Shown here: positions 1 through 10,680 of the stretch, in pieces | Layout of the letters: the number at the start of each line of letters is the position of its first letter | How positions within the stretch are numbered: position 1 is the first letter of the stretch | NCBI GenBank assembly: GCA_037176705.1 | Contig: CM073893.1 | Coordinates: 14,446,074-14,510,073 of the forward strand | Reading direction: 5' to 3' | DNA length: 64,000 nucleotides | Source of the DNA: Molossus alvarezi | Lineage: Eukaryota; Chordata; Mammalia; Chiroptera; Molossidae | Notes under the pieces: model-generated | The model's input: only the letters and a program-made list of their open reading frames with translations | The model's database searches: none | What the model was told of the DNA's origin: nothing | Translations under genes and position numbers: made by a program

Positions 1-1106
1 TCCTAGAGGAGACTGTGGGCAACAAAATCTCAGACATCATACGCAGCAGAATTTTTACTGACACATCACCTAAGGCAATAGAAACAAAGGAGAAAATGAA
101 CACATGGGACTACATCAAACTCAAAAGCTTCTGCACAGCGAAAGATACAATCATCAAAACGGAAAGGCTACCCACTGTATGGGAGAGCATAATTGCCAAT
201 GATATATCAGATAAGGGGTTAATTTCCAATACATATAGAGTGCTCATACAACTCCACAAAAGGAAGACAAAGAATCCAATTAAAAAATGGGCAGAGGATC
301 TAAATAGACACCTCTCCAAACAGGACATACAAATGGCTAAGAGACATATGAAGAAATGTTCATCATCACTAATCATCAGAGAGATGCAAATCAAAACAAC
401 AATGAGGTATCACCTCACACCTGTCAGAATGGCCGCCATCAACAAATCATCAAACAACAAGTGTTGGCGAGGGTGTGGAGAAAAGGGGACCCTAGTACAC
501 TGTTGGTGGGAATGCAGACTGGTGCAGCCACTGGGGAAAACAATATGGTGTCACCTCAAAAAATTAAAAATTGATCTCCCATTTGACCCAGTGATCCCAC
601 TTCTAGGAATATACCCTAAGAAGCATAAAACACCAATCAGAAAGAATATATGTACCCCCATCTTTGTAGCAGCACTATTTACAATCGCTAAGATCTGGAA
701 ACAGCCCAAGTGCCCATCAGTAGACGAATGGATCAAAAAGCTGTGGTACATATACACAATGGAGTACTACGCAGCGGTAAGAAAGAAAGATCTCTTATCC
801 TTTGAGACTACATGGAGGGACCTGGAAAGTATCATCCTAAGTGAAACAAGCCAAACAGAGAAAGACAAATTTCATATGATCTCACTGATTTGTGGAATAT
901 AATGAACATAACAGTTTGAGGACAATCCCCTAAGGAGTGGGGAGGTGAGAGAGGGATGAACCACAGAACTTATATGCATGTATGCATGAACAGTGGACAT
1001 GGACAACAATCTGGGGAAGGGGCAGGGAGGGAAAGGGGAGGGGGGAATCAGTGGGGGAAAAAAGGAGAATCATTTGTAACAAAAATTAATCAATAAAAAA
1101 AAAAAA
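1..1106 (+). mobile_element. L1-1: 3' part of a LINE-1 (ORF2 C-terminus, 3' UTR, A-tail)
   Basis: The element enters from the left edge of the window, so its true 5' end is unknown. It holds the last part of ORF2, a G-rich 3' UTR (about 903-1080) and an A-rich tail at 1095-1106. The 3' UTR has the landmarks shared by other L1s here: a segment reading ccacagaacttatatgcatg, a G-run block and a terminal 'tgtaacaaaaat' motif. ORF2 is still open, so this is a fairly young copy. A second A-run follows after only about 11 bp, where the next L1 fragment begins. Confidence 0.93.
15..902 (+). pseudogene. ORF2: L1 ORF2 C-terminal part (partial)
   Basis: About 295 codons are open to a TAA, covering the C-terminal segment downstream of the reverse transcriptase domain. 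The cysteine cluster typical of L1 ORF2 is visible as [10 protein letters not shown] followed by LVHCWWEC (C-X3-C-X7-H-X4-C), a proposed nucleic-acid-binding motif needed for retrotransposition. The last residues (CGI before the stop) differ slightly from the YGI ending of L1-3. No endonuclease or reverse transcriptase is present in the window for this copy, so nothing shows that it could be active. Confidence 0.9.
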
Positions 1107-1129
1107 TACTGTCCCAGAAAAAAAAAAAA

Positions 1130-3379
1130 TAATCACCTTAAATGTAAATGGTTTGACTGCTCCGATAAAAAGACACAGAGTAGCTGAATAGATAAGAAAG
1201 TATGTCTCACATATATGTTGTTTACAAGATACCCACCTCACAACAAAAAACTCACATAGGTTGAAAGTGAAGGGATGAAAAAAAATCTTCCAAGAAAATG
1301 GAAAGAAAAAAAAAAAAACCTGAGGTAGCAATACTCATATATGATAAATTAGATTTGAATATGAAGGCCATAACTAGAGACAAAGAAGGCCACTACATAA
1401 TAATGAAAGGATCTATCCAACAGGAAGATTACCTTGGTGAACATATATGCACCCAATATAAGTGCACAAACATATATTAAAAATCTTCTGGAGGACTTCA
1501 AAAAAAGAAATGAACAGTAATATAATCATAGCAGGAGACTTCAACACCCTGGTGACATCACTGGATAAATCCTCTAGACAAAAAATTAACAAGGAAACAC
1601 AGACTCTAAATAAAGCGCTACATCAAATGGATTTAAAAGATATCTACAGAGAATTACACCCCAAAACTTAAAACTACAGAATTCACATTCTTCTCAAGTG
1701 CAAGTGGGACATTCTCAAAGATAGACCACATGTTAGGACACAAACTAAGTCTACAAGTTCAAGAAGATTGAAATCATATCAAGCATCTTCTCAGATCACA
1801 ATGGCATGAAACTAGAAATCAATTGCATGCAAAGACATTGGAACACATGGAGGCTAAATAGCATGTCATTAAACAACAAATTGATTACCATGGAGATCAA
1901 AAAAGAGATTAAAAACTTCCTGGAAATCAATGAAAATGGACAAGCAACAACACAAAATCTATGGGATGCAGCAAAAGCAGTTCTGAGAGGGAAGTTCACT
2001 GCACTATAGGCCTACCTCAAAAAACAACAAAAAATTCTAATAGACTATCTAACCTCACAACTTAAAGAACTAGAAAGCAAACAAAAAGACAACCACATTG
2101 CAAGTAGAAGGAAGGAAATAGTAAACATCAGAGCAGAACTAAATGACATGGAGACCAAAAAACCAGTTTAGGGGATCAATGAAACAAAGAGCTGGTTCTT
2201 TGAAAAGATAAACAAGAGTGATGGACCCCTAGCTAGATTCACCAAGAAAAAAAGAGAGAGAATACAAATACACAAAATTAAAAATAAAAGAAAAAAATAA
2301 TATAACTGACACTGCAGAAATACAAAAATTGTTATCAAATATTATGAACAATTATACGGCAACAAATTTGACAACCTAAGTGAAATGAACAAATTTCTAG
2401 AAACACATGGCCTCACAAAACTGAACCAGGAAAAGATAGAAAACTGGAACAAACCCATAACAACAAAAGAAATTGAAGATGTAATCAAGACTCTCCCAGC
2501 AAACAAAAGCCCAGGCCCATACGGCTTCATGGTGGAGTTTTACCAAAAATTCAAAGTACAACTAATACCCATTCACCACAAACTATTTCAAAGAATTCAT
2601 GAAGAAGAAAGACTTTCAAATTTGTTTTATGAGGCGAGCATAATTCTAATTTCAAAACCAGAAAAAGACACTACAAAGAAAAAAAAACTACAGGCCAATA
2701 TCCCTGATGAACATAGACGCCAAAATCCTGAACAAAATACTGGCAAATCAAATCCAGCAATACATCAAAAAAATTATTCACCATGACCAAGAGGGATTCA
2801 TGCCAGGGATGCAAGGCTTGTTACATTTGCAAATCAATAAATCTGATGCACCACATACATAAAATGAAAAGTAAAAATCATATGATAATATCAATAGATG
2901 CTGAAAAAGCATTCAACAGAATCTAGCACCCATTTCTGATAAAAACATTTAGCAATATGGGAATACAGGTATCATATCTCAATAAAATAAAGGCCATATA
3001 AGAAAGACCCACAACCAACATCATACTCAATGGGCAAAAACTAAAAGCATTTCCCTTAAGAACAGGAACAAGACAAGGATGCCCACTTTTGCCGCTCTTA
3101 TTTAACATAGTACTGGAAGTCTTAGCCACAGCAATCAGACAGGAAGAAAAAATAAAAGGGATCCAAATTGGAAAGGAGGAAGTGAAACTGTCATTATTTG
3201 CAGATGACATGATATTATATGTAGAAAACCCCAAAGACTCCATAAAAAATCTACTAGACTTAATAAATGAATTTGGCAAAGTAGCAGGATACAAAATTAA
3301 CATTGAGAAACTGACGCCATTCTTATACACCAATAATGAATTCACAGAAAGAGAAACTAAAAAAAAAAAAAACAATCCC
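1130..3379 (+). mobile_element. L1-2 segment 1: old L1 ORF2 (endonuclease to RT), decayed
   Basis: The segment starts at the beginning of ORF2 (homologous to 5166 onwards in L1-3) and runs without ORF1 or 5' UTR, so this L1 is probably 5'-truncated. The ORF2 frame is broken by many stops and indels; pieces read through near 1298-1671, 1806-2009, 2385-2786 and 3089-3360. RT motifs are still readable, including FADDMILY at about 3200. The segment ends exactly where young L1-3 is inserted; the sequence resumes at 9244. It is the left part of a host element that received three later insertions. Confidence 0.9.
3364..3379 (+). repeat. Left target-site duplication of L1-3
   Basis: AAAAAAAAACAATCCC occurs here and again at 9244-9259. 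In uninterrupted L1 copies the equivalent ORF2 sequence is present once, followed by 'atttaccat', which here appears only after the right copy. This is the expected signature of target-primed reverse transcription. Confidence 0.93.
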
Positions 3380-4213
3380 GGAGAGAAAAAAAATGGCGGC
3401 GGAGTGAACGGAGCTACACAGACCTTCTCCCAGAACCAAACTGGAATTACAACTATAACACAGACAAATCGACGGGAAAAACCAACAGAAAAGCAGCTTG
3501 CGAGGACCATACAACGAGGGACACTGACTCCATCCCGGTAGGCTTGCGAAGGCGCGAGACGGGGCTGGGAGCCCACGGTCGGCAGCTCGGCCGGCAGCTC
3601 GGCAGCGGCCTCAGCTGGGAGCAGCGCCCGCGGGTCACACTCCCGGGCGGCTCCACAGCGCAGCCGGGACAGAGGCTGAAACAGCCACAGCCACTCACCT
3701 CGGGCTCCGGCAGAGGGAGGGCGGACTGGACTGGAACTGTGTCAGGACACTCGGGGTTTGGAGGGCGCTCAGAGCTTTGGCTGAGTGCAGCCACTCAAGA
3801 CGGTGGCCACATTGCTCCTTCCCAGGGCTCTGAGGAGGGGCAGCAGCCCCTCCCTCGGAGATCCAACCCCACCCTGTGGGCCATTGAAGTGCTAATTGAG
3901 GCTCACTAACAACCAGCATCTGCCCCACCCTCGTGAAAGCCCCTTGGCTGAGCACCAGAGGGAGTTTTTCAATCAACTGACAACCCAAAACTCATCAACT
4001 AACCTAGACTGCTAGCCTCCAGGCAAAAAGCTAGAGGATAACAGTACGTTTCCTGGGCTGGCAACTTTAACCAGGAAAGTAAGACTTGACAGTGGTGTTC
4101 AACGTGGGTCCTCCCTCGCTCATCTAAACACAGGAGAGGGAGCCACAAACAGCAGAACACCAACACCCACAGGGAGAACTTGACAGGCTCCAAAGCCCTC
4201 AGTGATAGCCAAA
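3380..4213 (+). promoter_or_regulatory. L1-3 5' UTR with internal promoter region
   Basis: This is an 834-bp leader, GC-rich in its first half. Near its start (3388-3401) is AAAAATGGCGGCGG, which fits the YY1 consensus (AANATGGCGGC). A YY1 site at the same place in human L1 helps set the transcription start; the role here is inferred. CpGs are plentiful around 3540-3660, in line with a young element. The 3' half carries the sequence that runs into ORF1 (TGATAGCCAAAATGG). Confidence 0.8.
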
Positions 4214-5095
4214 ATGGTGAAACACAGAAACAGAAGCCAAATGAAAGAGCAAGACACCTCCACCGAAGATGAGATCAATGTGGAGCAATTAGGCATGTTA
4301 ACAGAGCTAGAATTCAGAGCCATGATCTTGAGGAAGCTGAACAGCATGAGTAAGGACATAGAGACACTGAAAATAAGCCAAATGGAAATTAAAAACCAAC
4401 AAGAAGAGATAAAAAATGACATATCTGAAATGAAAAACACATTGGAAGGTTTAAAAAGCAGAGTAGGGGAAGCTGAGGACCGGATCAGTGAATTAGAAGA
4501 CAGGGTAGAAAAAATCAACCAATCAGAAAAACAAAAGGAAAAAACTATTAAAAAACAGGAAGACAGCTTAAGAGAACTATGGGACAACTGGAAACGTAAT
4601 AATATTCGCATCATAGGAGTCCCCGAAGAAGAAGAAAAAGAGCAAGGGATAGAGAATATATTCAAAAAAATAGTGAGAGAAAACTTCCCTAATTTGGTGA
4701 AGGAAGAAGGCACTCAAGTTCAAGAAGCACAGAGAGTCCCAAGTAAGAAGAACCCAAACAGGCCCACACCAAGACACATAGTAATTAAAATGCCACAAAT
4801 TAAAGACAAAGAGAGAATCCTAAAAGCAGCAAGAGATAAGCAACAGATTACCTACAAAGGGAACCCCATAAGGCTCTCAGCTGACTTCTCACAAGAAACA
4901 CTACAGGCCAGAAGAGAATGGCATGAAGTAATCAAAGTCATGAAAAACAAGAATATGAATCCAAGACTACTCTACCCAGCAAGGCTATCATTCAAAATAG
5001 AAGATCAAATAAAGAGCTTCCCAGACAAAAAAAGGCTAAGGGAATACATTAGCACCAAACCAGCACTGCAAGAAATGTTAAAAGGACTGCTGTAA
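4214..5095 (+). CDS. ORF1: L1 ORF1 protein (intact)
   Basis: This is the L1 ORF1 RNA-binding chaperone, 293 residues, which coats L1 RNA in the cytoplasm as a trimer. An upstream in-frame GTG at 4202 exists, but the ATG at 4214 in CAAAATGG is conserved in all copies and is taken as the start. A heptad-rich coiled coil spans about residues 35-125 (EIKNDISEMKNTLEGLKSRV, SELEDRVEKI). An RRM-like domain starts near residue 129 (NNIRIIGVPEEEE), followed by the conserved C-terminal domain (RPTPRHIVIKM, KDKERILKAARDK, ARREW). The family in human is 338 residues; this bat form has a shorter N-terminus. A 45-bp gap with no overlap leads to ORF2. It is the only young L1 ORF1 in the window without a lesion, so it may be functional. 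Confidence 0.95.
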   Translation: MVKHRNRSQMKEQDTSTEDEINVEQLGMLTELEFRAMILRKLNSMSKDIETLKISQMEIKNQQEEIKNDISEMKNTLEGLKSRVGEAEDRISELEDRVEKINQSEKQKEKTIKKQEDSLRELWDNWKRNNIRIIGVPEEEEKEQGIENIFKKIVRENFPNLVKEEGTQVQEAQRVPSKKNPNRPTPRHIVIKMPQIKDKERILKAARDKQQITYKGNPIRLSADFSQETLQARREWHEVIKVMKNKNMNPRLLYPARLSFKIEDQIKSFPDKKRLREYISTKPALQEMLKGLL

Positions 5096-5140
5096 TTAGC
5101 AGTAGAAATGGGAAGAAAAATAGAACCACACTAAACAAAA

Positions 5141-8100
5141 ATGGCAATAAATAAGTACATATCAATAATCACCTTAAACGTAAATGGATTGAATGCTCCC
5201 ATAAAGAGACACAGAGTAGCTGATTGGATAAGAAAGCATGACTCATCTATATGTTGTTTACAAGAGACCCACCTCTCAACAAAAGACTCACATAGGTTGA
5301 AAGTGAAGGGATGGAAAAAAATTTTCCAAGCAAATGGAAAGCAAAAAAAAGCTGGGGTAGCAATTCTCATATCTGATAAAATAGATTTCAAAATGAAGAC
5401 CATAACTAGAGACAAAGATGGTCACTACATAATATTGAAAGGATCTATCCAACAGGAAGATATAACCTTAATAAACATATATGCACCCAATATAGGAGCA
5501 CCAAAATATATTAAAAATCTTCTGGAGGACTTCCAAGGAGAAATCGACAACAATACAATCATAGCAGGGGACTTCAACACCCCGTTGACAGCACTGGATA
5601 GATCCTCTAGGCAAAAAATTAGCAAGGAAACAGAGACGCTAAATGAAGCACTAGACCAAATGGATTTAATAGATATCTACAGAGAATTACACCCCAAAAC
5701 TACAGAATACACATTCTTCTCAAGTGCACATGGGACATTCTCAAAGATAGACCACATGATAGGACACAAACTAAATCTCTACAAGTTCAAGAAGATTGAA
5801 ATCATATCAAGCATCTTCTCAGATCACAATGGCATGAAACTAGAAATCAATTGCAACAAGAACATGCAAAGACATTTCAACATGGAGGCTAAATAGCATG
5901 TTATTAAACAATGAATGGGTCATCGAGGAGATCAAGGAAGAAATTAAAAACTTCCTGGAAACCAATGAAAATGAACACACAACAACACAAAATCTATGGG
6001 ATGCAGCGAAAGCAGTTCTGAGAGGGAAGTTCATAGCACTACAGGCCTACCTCAAAAAACAAGAAAAATTTCTAATTGACTGTCTAACCTCACAACTTAA
6101 AGAATTAGAAAGCAAACAAAAAGAAAACCCCAGAGCAAGTAGAAGGAAGGAAATAGTAAAGATCAGAGCAGAAATAAATGACATAGAGACCAAAAAAACA
6201 ATTCAAAGGATCAATGAAACAAAGAGCTGGTTTTTCGAAAAGATAAACAAGATTGATGGACCCTTAGCTAGACTCACCAAGAAACAAAGAGAGAGAACCC
6301 AAATACACAAAATCAGAAATGAAAGAGGAGAAGTAACAACCAACACCACAGAAATACAAAAGATCGTTAACAACTACTATGAACAACTATATGGCAACAA
6401 ATTCGACAATCTAAGCGAAATGGACAAATTTCTAGAAACACACAGTCTCCCAAAACTATTCCCGGAAGAGATAGAAAACTTGAACAGACCAATAACAACT
6501 AAGGAAATTGAAGAGGTAATCAAGACTCTCCCAGCAAACAAAAGCCCAGGCCCAGATGGCTTCACGGGGGAGTTTTACCGAACATTCAAAAAAGAACTAA
6601 CACCCATTCTCCTCAAACTATTTCAAAAAATTCAAGAAGAAGGAAGACTTCCAAACACGTTCTATGAGGCCAGCATAATTCTAATTCCAAAACCAGAAAA
6701 AGACGCTACGAAGAAAGAAAACTACAGGCCAATATCCCTGATGAACATAGACGCCAAAATCCTGAACAAAATATTAGCAAATCGGATCCAGAAATACATC
6801 AAAAAAATTATTCACCATGACCAAGTGGGATTCATTCCAGGGATGCAAGGCTGGTACAATATTCGCAAATCAATAAACGTAATACACCACATAAACAAAA
6901 TGAAGAATAAAAACCACATGATCATATCAATAGATGCTGAAAAAGCATTCGACAAAATCCAGCATCCATTTCTGATAAAAACGCTCAGCAATGTAGGAAT
7001 AGAGGGATCATATCTCGACATAATAAAGGCCATATATGAAAGACCTACAGCCAACATCATACTCAATGGACAGAAACTAAAAACATTTCCATTAAGAACA
7101 GGAACAAGACAGGGATGTCCACTTTCACCACTCTTATTTAACATTGTACTGGAAGTCTTAGCCACAGCAATCAGACATGAAGGAAAAATAAAAGGGATCC
7201 AAATTGGAAAGGAGGAAGTGAAACTGTCATTATTTGCAGATGACATGATATTGTACATAGAAAACCCTAAAGACTCCATCAAAAATCTATTAGACTTAAT
7301 AAATGAATTTGGCAAAGTAGCAGGATACAAAATTAACGTCAAGAAATCGACGGCCTTCGTGTACACCAATGATGAACTCACAGAAAGAGAAACTGAAAAA
7401 ACAATCCCATTTACCATCGCACCAAAAAAATTACGATACCTAGGAATAAACTTAACCAAGGAAGTAAAGGACCTATTTGCAGAAAACTACAGGTCATTGA
7501 AAAAAGAAATAGAGGAAGATATAAAAAAGTGGAAGCACATACCCTGTTCATGGATTGGAAGAATTAACATCATTAAAATGTCCATACTGCCCAAAGCAAT
7601 CTATAGATTCAATGCAATCCCCATCAAAATACCAACGACATATTTCATAGAACTAGAACAAATACTTCAAAAGTTCATATGGAACCAAAAAAGACCCCGA
7701 ATAGCCACAGCAATCTTGAAAAAGAAGAACAAAGTAGGTGGGATCACAATACCAGATATCAGGTTATACTACAAAGCGACTGTAACCAAAACAGCCTGGT
7801 ACTGGCACAAGAACCGGCATATAGACCAGTGGAACAGAACTGAAAACCCAGAAATGGACCCAAGGCAATACGCTCAATTAATATTTGACAAAGGTGGCAA
7901 GAGCATACAGTGGAGTAAAGACAGCCTCTTTAATAAATGGTGTTGGGAAAATTGGACAGCTACATGCAAAAAAATGAAACTAGACCATCAACTTACACCA
8001 TACACCAAAATAAACTCAAAATGGATAAAAGACTTAAATGTGACCTGTGAATCCATAAAAATTCTAGAAGAAAATGTAGGCAACAAAATTTCGGACATCA

Positions 8101-8963
8101 TACGGAGCAGAATTTTCACTGATACATCACCTAAGGCAACAGAAATAAAGGAGAAAATGAACACATGGGACTACATCAAACTAAAAAGCTTCTGCACAGC
8201 AAAAGAAACAATCATCAAAATGGAAAGGCAACCCACTGTATGGGAGAACATCATTGCCAATGATGTATCAGATAAGGGGTTAATTTCCAGTATATATAGA
8301 GTGCTCATACAACTCTACAAAAGGAAGACAAAGAACCCAATTAAAAAATGGGCAGAGGAGCTGAATAGACACCTCTCCAAACAGGACATACAAATGGCCA
8401 AGAGACATATGAAGAAATGCTCAACATCACTAATCATCAGAGAGATGCAAATTAAAACAACAATGAGGTATCACCTCACACCTGTCAGAATGGCCGCCAT
8501 CAACAAATCATCAAACAACAAGTGTTGGCGAGGGTGTGGAGAAAAGGGGACTCTAGTACACTGCTGGTGGGAATGCAGACTGGTGCAGCCGCTATGGAAA
8601 ACAATATGGTGCTACCTCAAGAAATTAAAAATTGACCTTCCATTTGACCCAGTGATCCCACTGCTGGGAATATACCCTAAGAAGCCTGAAACACCAATCA
8701 GGAAGAATATATGTACCCCCATGTTCATAGCAGCACTATTTACAATAGCTAAGATCTGGAAACAGCCCAAGTGTCCACCAGTAGACGAATGGATAAAAAA
8801 GCTGTGGTACATATACACAATGGAGTACTATGCAGCGGTAAGAAAGAAAGATCTCTTATCCTTTGAGACGACATGGAGGGACCTGGAAAGTATTATCCTA
8901 AGTGAAAGAAGCCAAGCAGAAAAAGACAAATACCACATGATCTCACTTATATACGGAATATAA
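5141..8963 (+). pseudogene. ORF2: L1 ORF2 (endonuclease-reverse transcriptase), one 2-bp frameshift
   Basis: ORF2 makes the nick (APE-like endonuclease) and copies L1 RNA at the target (reverse transcriptase). The first frame, 5141-5896, holds the endonuclease: [24 protein letters not shown] and [10 protein letters not shown] with the catalytic N, E, D and D/H residues visible. The frame is then broken: L1-4 and L1-13 read TTTCAACACATGG where this copy reads TTTCAACATGG near 5880, a loss of 2 bp. The rest (5898-8963) is open for over 1000 codons. It includes the Z/RT region ([17 protein letters not shown]), the RT active site FADD at 7233-7244 and the C-terminal C-X3-C-X7-H-X4-C cluster from 8523. 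Corrected length is about 1275 codons, as in human ORF2. Both catalytic domains look undamaged; the lesion lies just after the endonuclease. Confidence 0.94.
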
Positions 8964-9243
8964 TGAACATAACAGTCTGAGGAATACAGTAGACCCAGAC
9001 ACATGGAAGTAGGGCACAGACTGACATCCCTCAGAAGAGGGGATGGGGGGTGGGGGGGTGGGAAGAGATAAACCACAGAACTTATATGCATGTATGCATG
9101 ACCAATGGACATGGACAACTAAGCCGGGGACAGGGTGGAGGTGGGGTGGGGTGGGGGGTGCCAATGGGGTAAAAAGGTAAAATGTCTGTAACAAAAAAAT
9201 AAATAAAATTTCTTTAAAAATAAAAAAAAAATAAAAAAAAAAT
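8964..9243 (+). other. L1-3 3' UTR with G-rich tracts, AATAAA and A-rich tail
   Basis: The 3' UTR carries two G-rich blocks on the plus strand, 9037-9062 and 9125-9159, each with four or more G-runs able in principle to form a G-quadruplex. G-rich polypurine tracts are a known feature of mammalian L1 3' UTRs. An AATAAA lies at 9198-9203, shortly before the A-rich end (about 9215-9243). Confidence 0.82.
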
Positions 9244-10282
9244 AAAAAAAAACAATCCCATTTACCATCACAGCAAAAACAAAAATTAATAATAATTAAG
9301 ATAAATAAATAAATAAAAATAAAAAGGAGTAAAAAAATAATAATAATAATAATAATTAAGAAACTTAGAAATAAACTTAACAAAAGAAATAAAGGACTTT
9401 TCACAGAAAATTACAGGACATTGAAAAGAGAAATAGAAGAAGAAATAAAAAAAGATGAAGCACATACCTTGCTCATGGATTGGAAGAATTAACATCATTA
9501 AAATGTCCATACTACCCAAAGCAATTTATAGATTCAATGCAATCCCCATCAAAATACCATTGACATACTTCACAGAACTAGAACAAATACTTTAAAAGTT
9601 TATATGGAACCAAAAAGACCCCAATTAGCCACAGCAATCTTGAAAAAGAAGGACAAATTAGGCGGGATCACAATTCTGGATATCAGGTTATACTACAAAG
9701 CTACTGTAATCAAAACAGCCTCGTACTGGCACAAGAACAGGCACATAGATCAATGGAATAAAACAGAGAAGCCAGAAATGGACCCAAGATATTATACTCA
9801 ATTAATATTTGACAAAGGAGGATAGAGCATACAATGGAGTAAAGGCAGCCTCTTTAATAAATGGTGTTGGGAAAATTGAACAGCTATATGCAAAAAAATG
9901 AAACTAGACCATCAACTTACACCACACACAAGAATAAACACAAAATGGATAAAAGACTGAAATGTGACTCATGAATCCATAAAAATCCTAGAATAAAATG
10001 TAGGCAACAAAATATCAGGCATCATATGCAGCAGAATTTTCACTGACACATCACCTAAGGCAAAAGAAACAAAGAAGAAAGTAAACACATGGAACTATAT
10101 CAAACTCAAAATCTTCTGCACAGCAAAATAAACAACCACCAATATGGAAAGGCAACCCACTTAATGGGAGAGCATAATTGCCAAAGATACATCAGATAAG
10201 GGATTAATCTCCAAAATATATAGCATGCTCATACAGCTCAACAAAAGGAAGGCAAAGAACCCAATATAAAAATGGGCAGAGG
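9244..10282 (+). mobile_element. L1-2 segment 2: old L1 ORF2, continuing after L1-3
   Basis: The right TSD copy of L1-3 (9244-9259) leads straight into the host L1 sequence that was cut at 3379. The ORF2 RT-to-C-terminal region follows, with frameshifts and stops; an open piece at 9604-9825 reads [16 protein letters not shown]. An AT microsatellite-like block (TAA/AAAT repeats, about 9285-9357) interrupts the frame. The segment ends at a 17-bp TSD where a VES SINE is inserted. Confidence 0.88.
9285..9357 (+). repeat. A/T-rich simple repeat (AAAT and TAA units)
   Basis: Runs of AAAT followed by (TAA)n lie within old L1-2 ORF2, at a place where other L1 copies have no such repeat. It probably expanded from an A-rich stretch of the element. 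Confidence 0.8.
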
Positions 10283-10554
10283 GCCGTGGCCGGTTGGCTC
10301 AGCATTTGGAGTGTTGGCCTGTGGTTCAGGGAGACCCGAGTTCAGTTCCTGCTCAGGGCATGTACCGCGGTTGCAATTTGTCCCTGACCCTGGTTGGTCG
10401 TGCGGGTGGCAGCCACTTGATGTGTTCCTTTCATGTCGATGTTTGTCTCTCTCTTTCTTCCTCTCTCTCACTCCCACTCTATCTGAAAAAAAAAAAAAAG
10501 GAAAATGTCCTTGGGTGAGGATTAAAAATGAATAAATAAATAAATAAATAACAC
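10283..10554 (+). mobile_element. VES-type SINE in L1-2
   Basis: This is a tRNA-derived SINE. The head has a box A-like TTGGCTCAGCATTTGG and a degenerate box B (GAGTTCAGTTCC), followed by the VES body (ggttggtcgtgcgggtggcagcc region), a C/T-rich stretch, an A-run, the tail motif GTCCTTGGGTGAGGAT and (AAAT)n. It is flanked by the 17-bp TSD ATAAAAATGGGCAGAGG at 10266-10282 and 10555-10571. The host L1 sequence is continuous across it. Confidence 0.93.
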
Positions 10555-10680
10555 ATAAAAATGGGCAGAGGAAGTAAATAGATACCTCTCCAAATAGGAC
10601 ATACAAATGGCTAAGAGACATATAAAGAAATGCTCAACATCACTAATCATCAGAGAGATGCAAATTAAAACAACAATGAG
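10555..10680 (+). mobile_element. L1-2 segment 3: old L1 ORF2 between the SINE and L1-4
   Basis: This short ORF2 piece (homologous to 8343-8468 of L1-3) starts with the right TSD of the SINE and stops at 10680 in '...AACAACAATGAG'. L1-4 begins at the next base. The sequence that should follow in the host ('gtatcacctcacacc') is found only at the far end of L1-4, from 15977. Confidence 0.88.

Larger units (their letters stand above)
3380..9243 (+). mobile_element. L1-3: young, nearly intact full-length LINE-1
   Basis: About 5.86 kb lies between a 16-bp TSD: a 5' UTR (3380-4213), intact ORF1 (4214-5095), ORF2 (5141-8963, one frameshift), a G-rich 3' UTR and an A-rich tail. It sits in the same orientation inside the ORF2 of older L1-2. 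It is very similar to L1-4 and L1-13 over its whole length, and much less similar to its host, so insertion was recent. The 5' end begins just upstream of an ATGGCGGC motif, as expected for a full-length transcript. The only obvious lesion in a coding frame is a 2-bp deletion in ORF2 near 5880. Confidence 0.96.

Noticed and set aside
1107..1130. Possible 3' transduction by L1-1 (two A-runs 11 bp apart)
   Set aside because: The stretch between the A-runs is too short to be informative and no TSD could be placed around it; the second A-run may belong to the next L1 fragment.
4202..4213. Upstream GTG start for ORF1 of L1-3
   Set aside because: The ATG at 4214 lies in a context conserved in all copies (CAAAATGG) and aligns with the starts of other L1 ORF1s.
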